From the NCBI GenBank assembly GCA_002840435.1, contig PHAT01000006.1, positions 124,001-188,000 on the forward strand: DNA of 64,000 nt, written 5' to 3'. A model generated the notes under the pieces. That model ran no database searches, had not been told where the DNA came from, and worked only from the letters and a program-made list of their open reading frames with translations. The stretch comes from Deltaproteobacteria bacterium HGW-Deltaproteobacteria-6. Its GTDB lineage: Bacteria; Desulfobacterota; Syntrophia; Syntrophales; Smithellaceae. Below are positions 63,426 to 64,000 of the stretch, piece after piece; the stretch's first letter is position 1; each line of letters begins with the position of its first letter. Both the position numbers and the translations under genes were made by a program.

Positions 63426-63502
63426 CGCGCGAAGCCCGAGGAGTGAGGCGTACCCTGGTGTACACCGCAGCGACGAGGGCTGAAGTACAACGCTGTATAC
63501 GG

Positions 63503-63524
63503 GCACGCGTGCCCTTTAGGGTAT
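63503..63524. repeat. Dispersed ACCCTRAAGGGCACGCGTGC repeat, copy near acyl-CoA dehydrogenase
   Basis: The reverse complement matches 20139-20160 with one mismatch in 22 bases. At 63501-63514 it includes the perfect palindrome GGGCACGCGTGCCC. Both copies are intergenic. Confidence 0.55.
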
Positions 63525-63533
63525 TTTCCGATG

Positions 63534-64000
63534 TCAGACCACCAGCGCCTCTTCCGGGCACGTCAGCACGCTGTCCTCTTCGCTCTTAATCAGAGCGGCG
63601 GCATGGGTTGTGCCTGGCAGAATGTTATTCAGATAATATCGGGCCGAGGCGATCTTGCCCTGATAAAAAGTGTAATCACCCTCGCCGGCCTTCAGCCCCG
63701 ATGCTTTCTTTGCGGCAATCAATGCCTGATCCATCAGGCACATCGCCACATACACCTGAGCAAAAACAAACAGGGCGCGGATGGCAAAGAGCGGAATGAA
63801 CTGGCGTTTGCTTTCCATGTTGGCGTACCATGCATCGTAGGTCGCTTTTACGTCGGCCGCCGCCTGATAGCCTTTGGCCAGATTAGCCATCTCCTTTTCA
63901 AATCCCGCCGCCTTCATATTGGCATCGATGAAATCTTTAATGCCATTCATCCAGGCGGCAAAAGCGGCGCCGTCTTTCATGCGCATTTTGCGGCCGATCA
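63534..64000 (-). CDS. Acyl-CoA dehydrogenase, C-terminal part cut by window edge
   Basis: The frame is open to the right edge; the last 155 residues are visible. The all-helical C-terminus (FAAWMNGIKDFIDANMKAAGFEKEM..., LFVFAQVYVAMCLMDQALIAAKK, IASARYYLNNILP) resembles the extended C-terminal region of larger acyl-CoA dehydrogenases of the DmdC/AcdA-type group. The active site is not in view. It lies upstream of the thiolase gene in the same direction, suggesting one beta-oxidation operon. Confidence 0.85.
   Translation of the reverse strand, partial: IGRKMRMKDGAAFAAWMNGIKDFIDANMKAAGFEKEMANLAKGYQAAADVKATYDAWYANMESKRQFIPLFAIRALFVFAQVYVAMCLMDQALIAAKKASGLKAGEGDYTFYQGKIASARYYLNNILPGTTHAAALIKSEEDSVLTCPEEALVV

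Overview
The window looks like a chromosomal segment of a Gram-negative, probably anaerobic deltaproteobacterium (Desulfobacterota). A syntrophic, Syntrophus/Smithella-like fatty- or aromatic-acid degrader is my best guess, inferred rather than proven. The grounds are many acyl-CoA synthetases, a thiolase next to an acyl-CoA dehydrogenase, hydrogenase maturation genes hypA/hypB, several B12-type radical SAM proteins, an autotransporter and Lol-type lipoprotein machinery (so an outer membrane is present), and large PAS/TPR signalling proteins.

Layout. 1-0.9 kb: the end of a gene-cassette run, with a DUF4396 fragment, an attC-like recombination site and one AT-rich cassette ORF. 1.2-7.4 kb: a radical SAM protein, a small Cys-rich secreted protein, an autotransporter and a lipoprotein hydrolase. 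7.4-44 kb: the main region, a large aryl-polyene-like (type II PKS/FAS) locus. Its genes lie mostly on the minus strand in blocks, interrupted by plus-strand signalling genes (HD-GYP protein at 9.9 kb, response regulator-TPR/kinase/TPR operon at 16.7-20.1 kb, 1337-residue hybrid kinase at 31.3 kb). 44-46 kb: hypA-hypB and a second Cys-rich secreted protein. 46.4-50.3 kb: two acyl-CoA synthetases and a MerR regulator. 50.3-64 kb: ordinary genes (RelA/SpoT-TPR, phosphatase, nitronate monooxygenase-like protein, methyltransferase, cupin, KAS III-like enzyme, PBP1, methylmalonyl-CoA decarboxylase, caspase-like lipoprotein, thiolase, acyl-CoA dehydrogenase).

How the main locus could work (inference from families). 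An MIO-type aromatic amino acid ammonia-lyase makes a cinnamate-type starter. One of the neighbouring AMP ligases activates it for the acyl carrier protein. A ketosynthase/chain-length-factor pair, a second ketosynthase, a ketoreductase and a hotdog dehydratase extend it to a polyene. A thioesterase, a fused FakA-FakB-type fatty acid kinase, two acyltransferases and a GT2 glycosyltransferase handle or attach the chain. A LolA-like carrier, a DUF3261-like lipoprotein and an MMPL pump fused to a methyltransferase place it in the outer membrane. Two B12-radical SAM enzymes inside the locus (a third lies upstream at 1.2 kb) and a CrtI/phytoene-desaturase-like flavoprotein are extra. That combination recalls the gene content proposed for ladderane lipid clusters, so the product may be a modified aryl polyene or an unusual lipid.

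Non-coding structure is rich: sigma70-type promoters (three with TATACT -10 boxes), a palindromic divergent promoter at 31.2 kb, overlapping promoters followed by a folded leader RNA and strong terminator at 16.4-16.7 kb, and several small dispersed repeat families. No rRNA, tRNA, CRISPR array or transposase was found.
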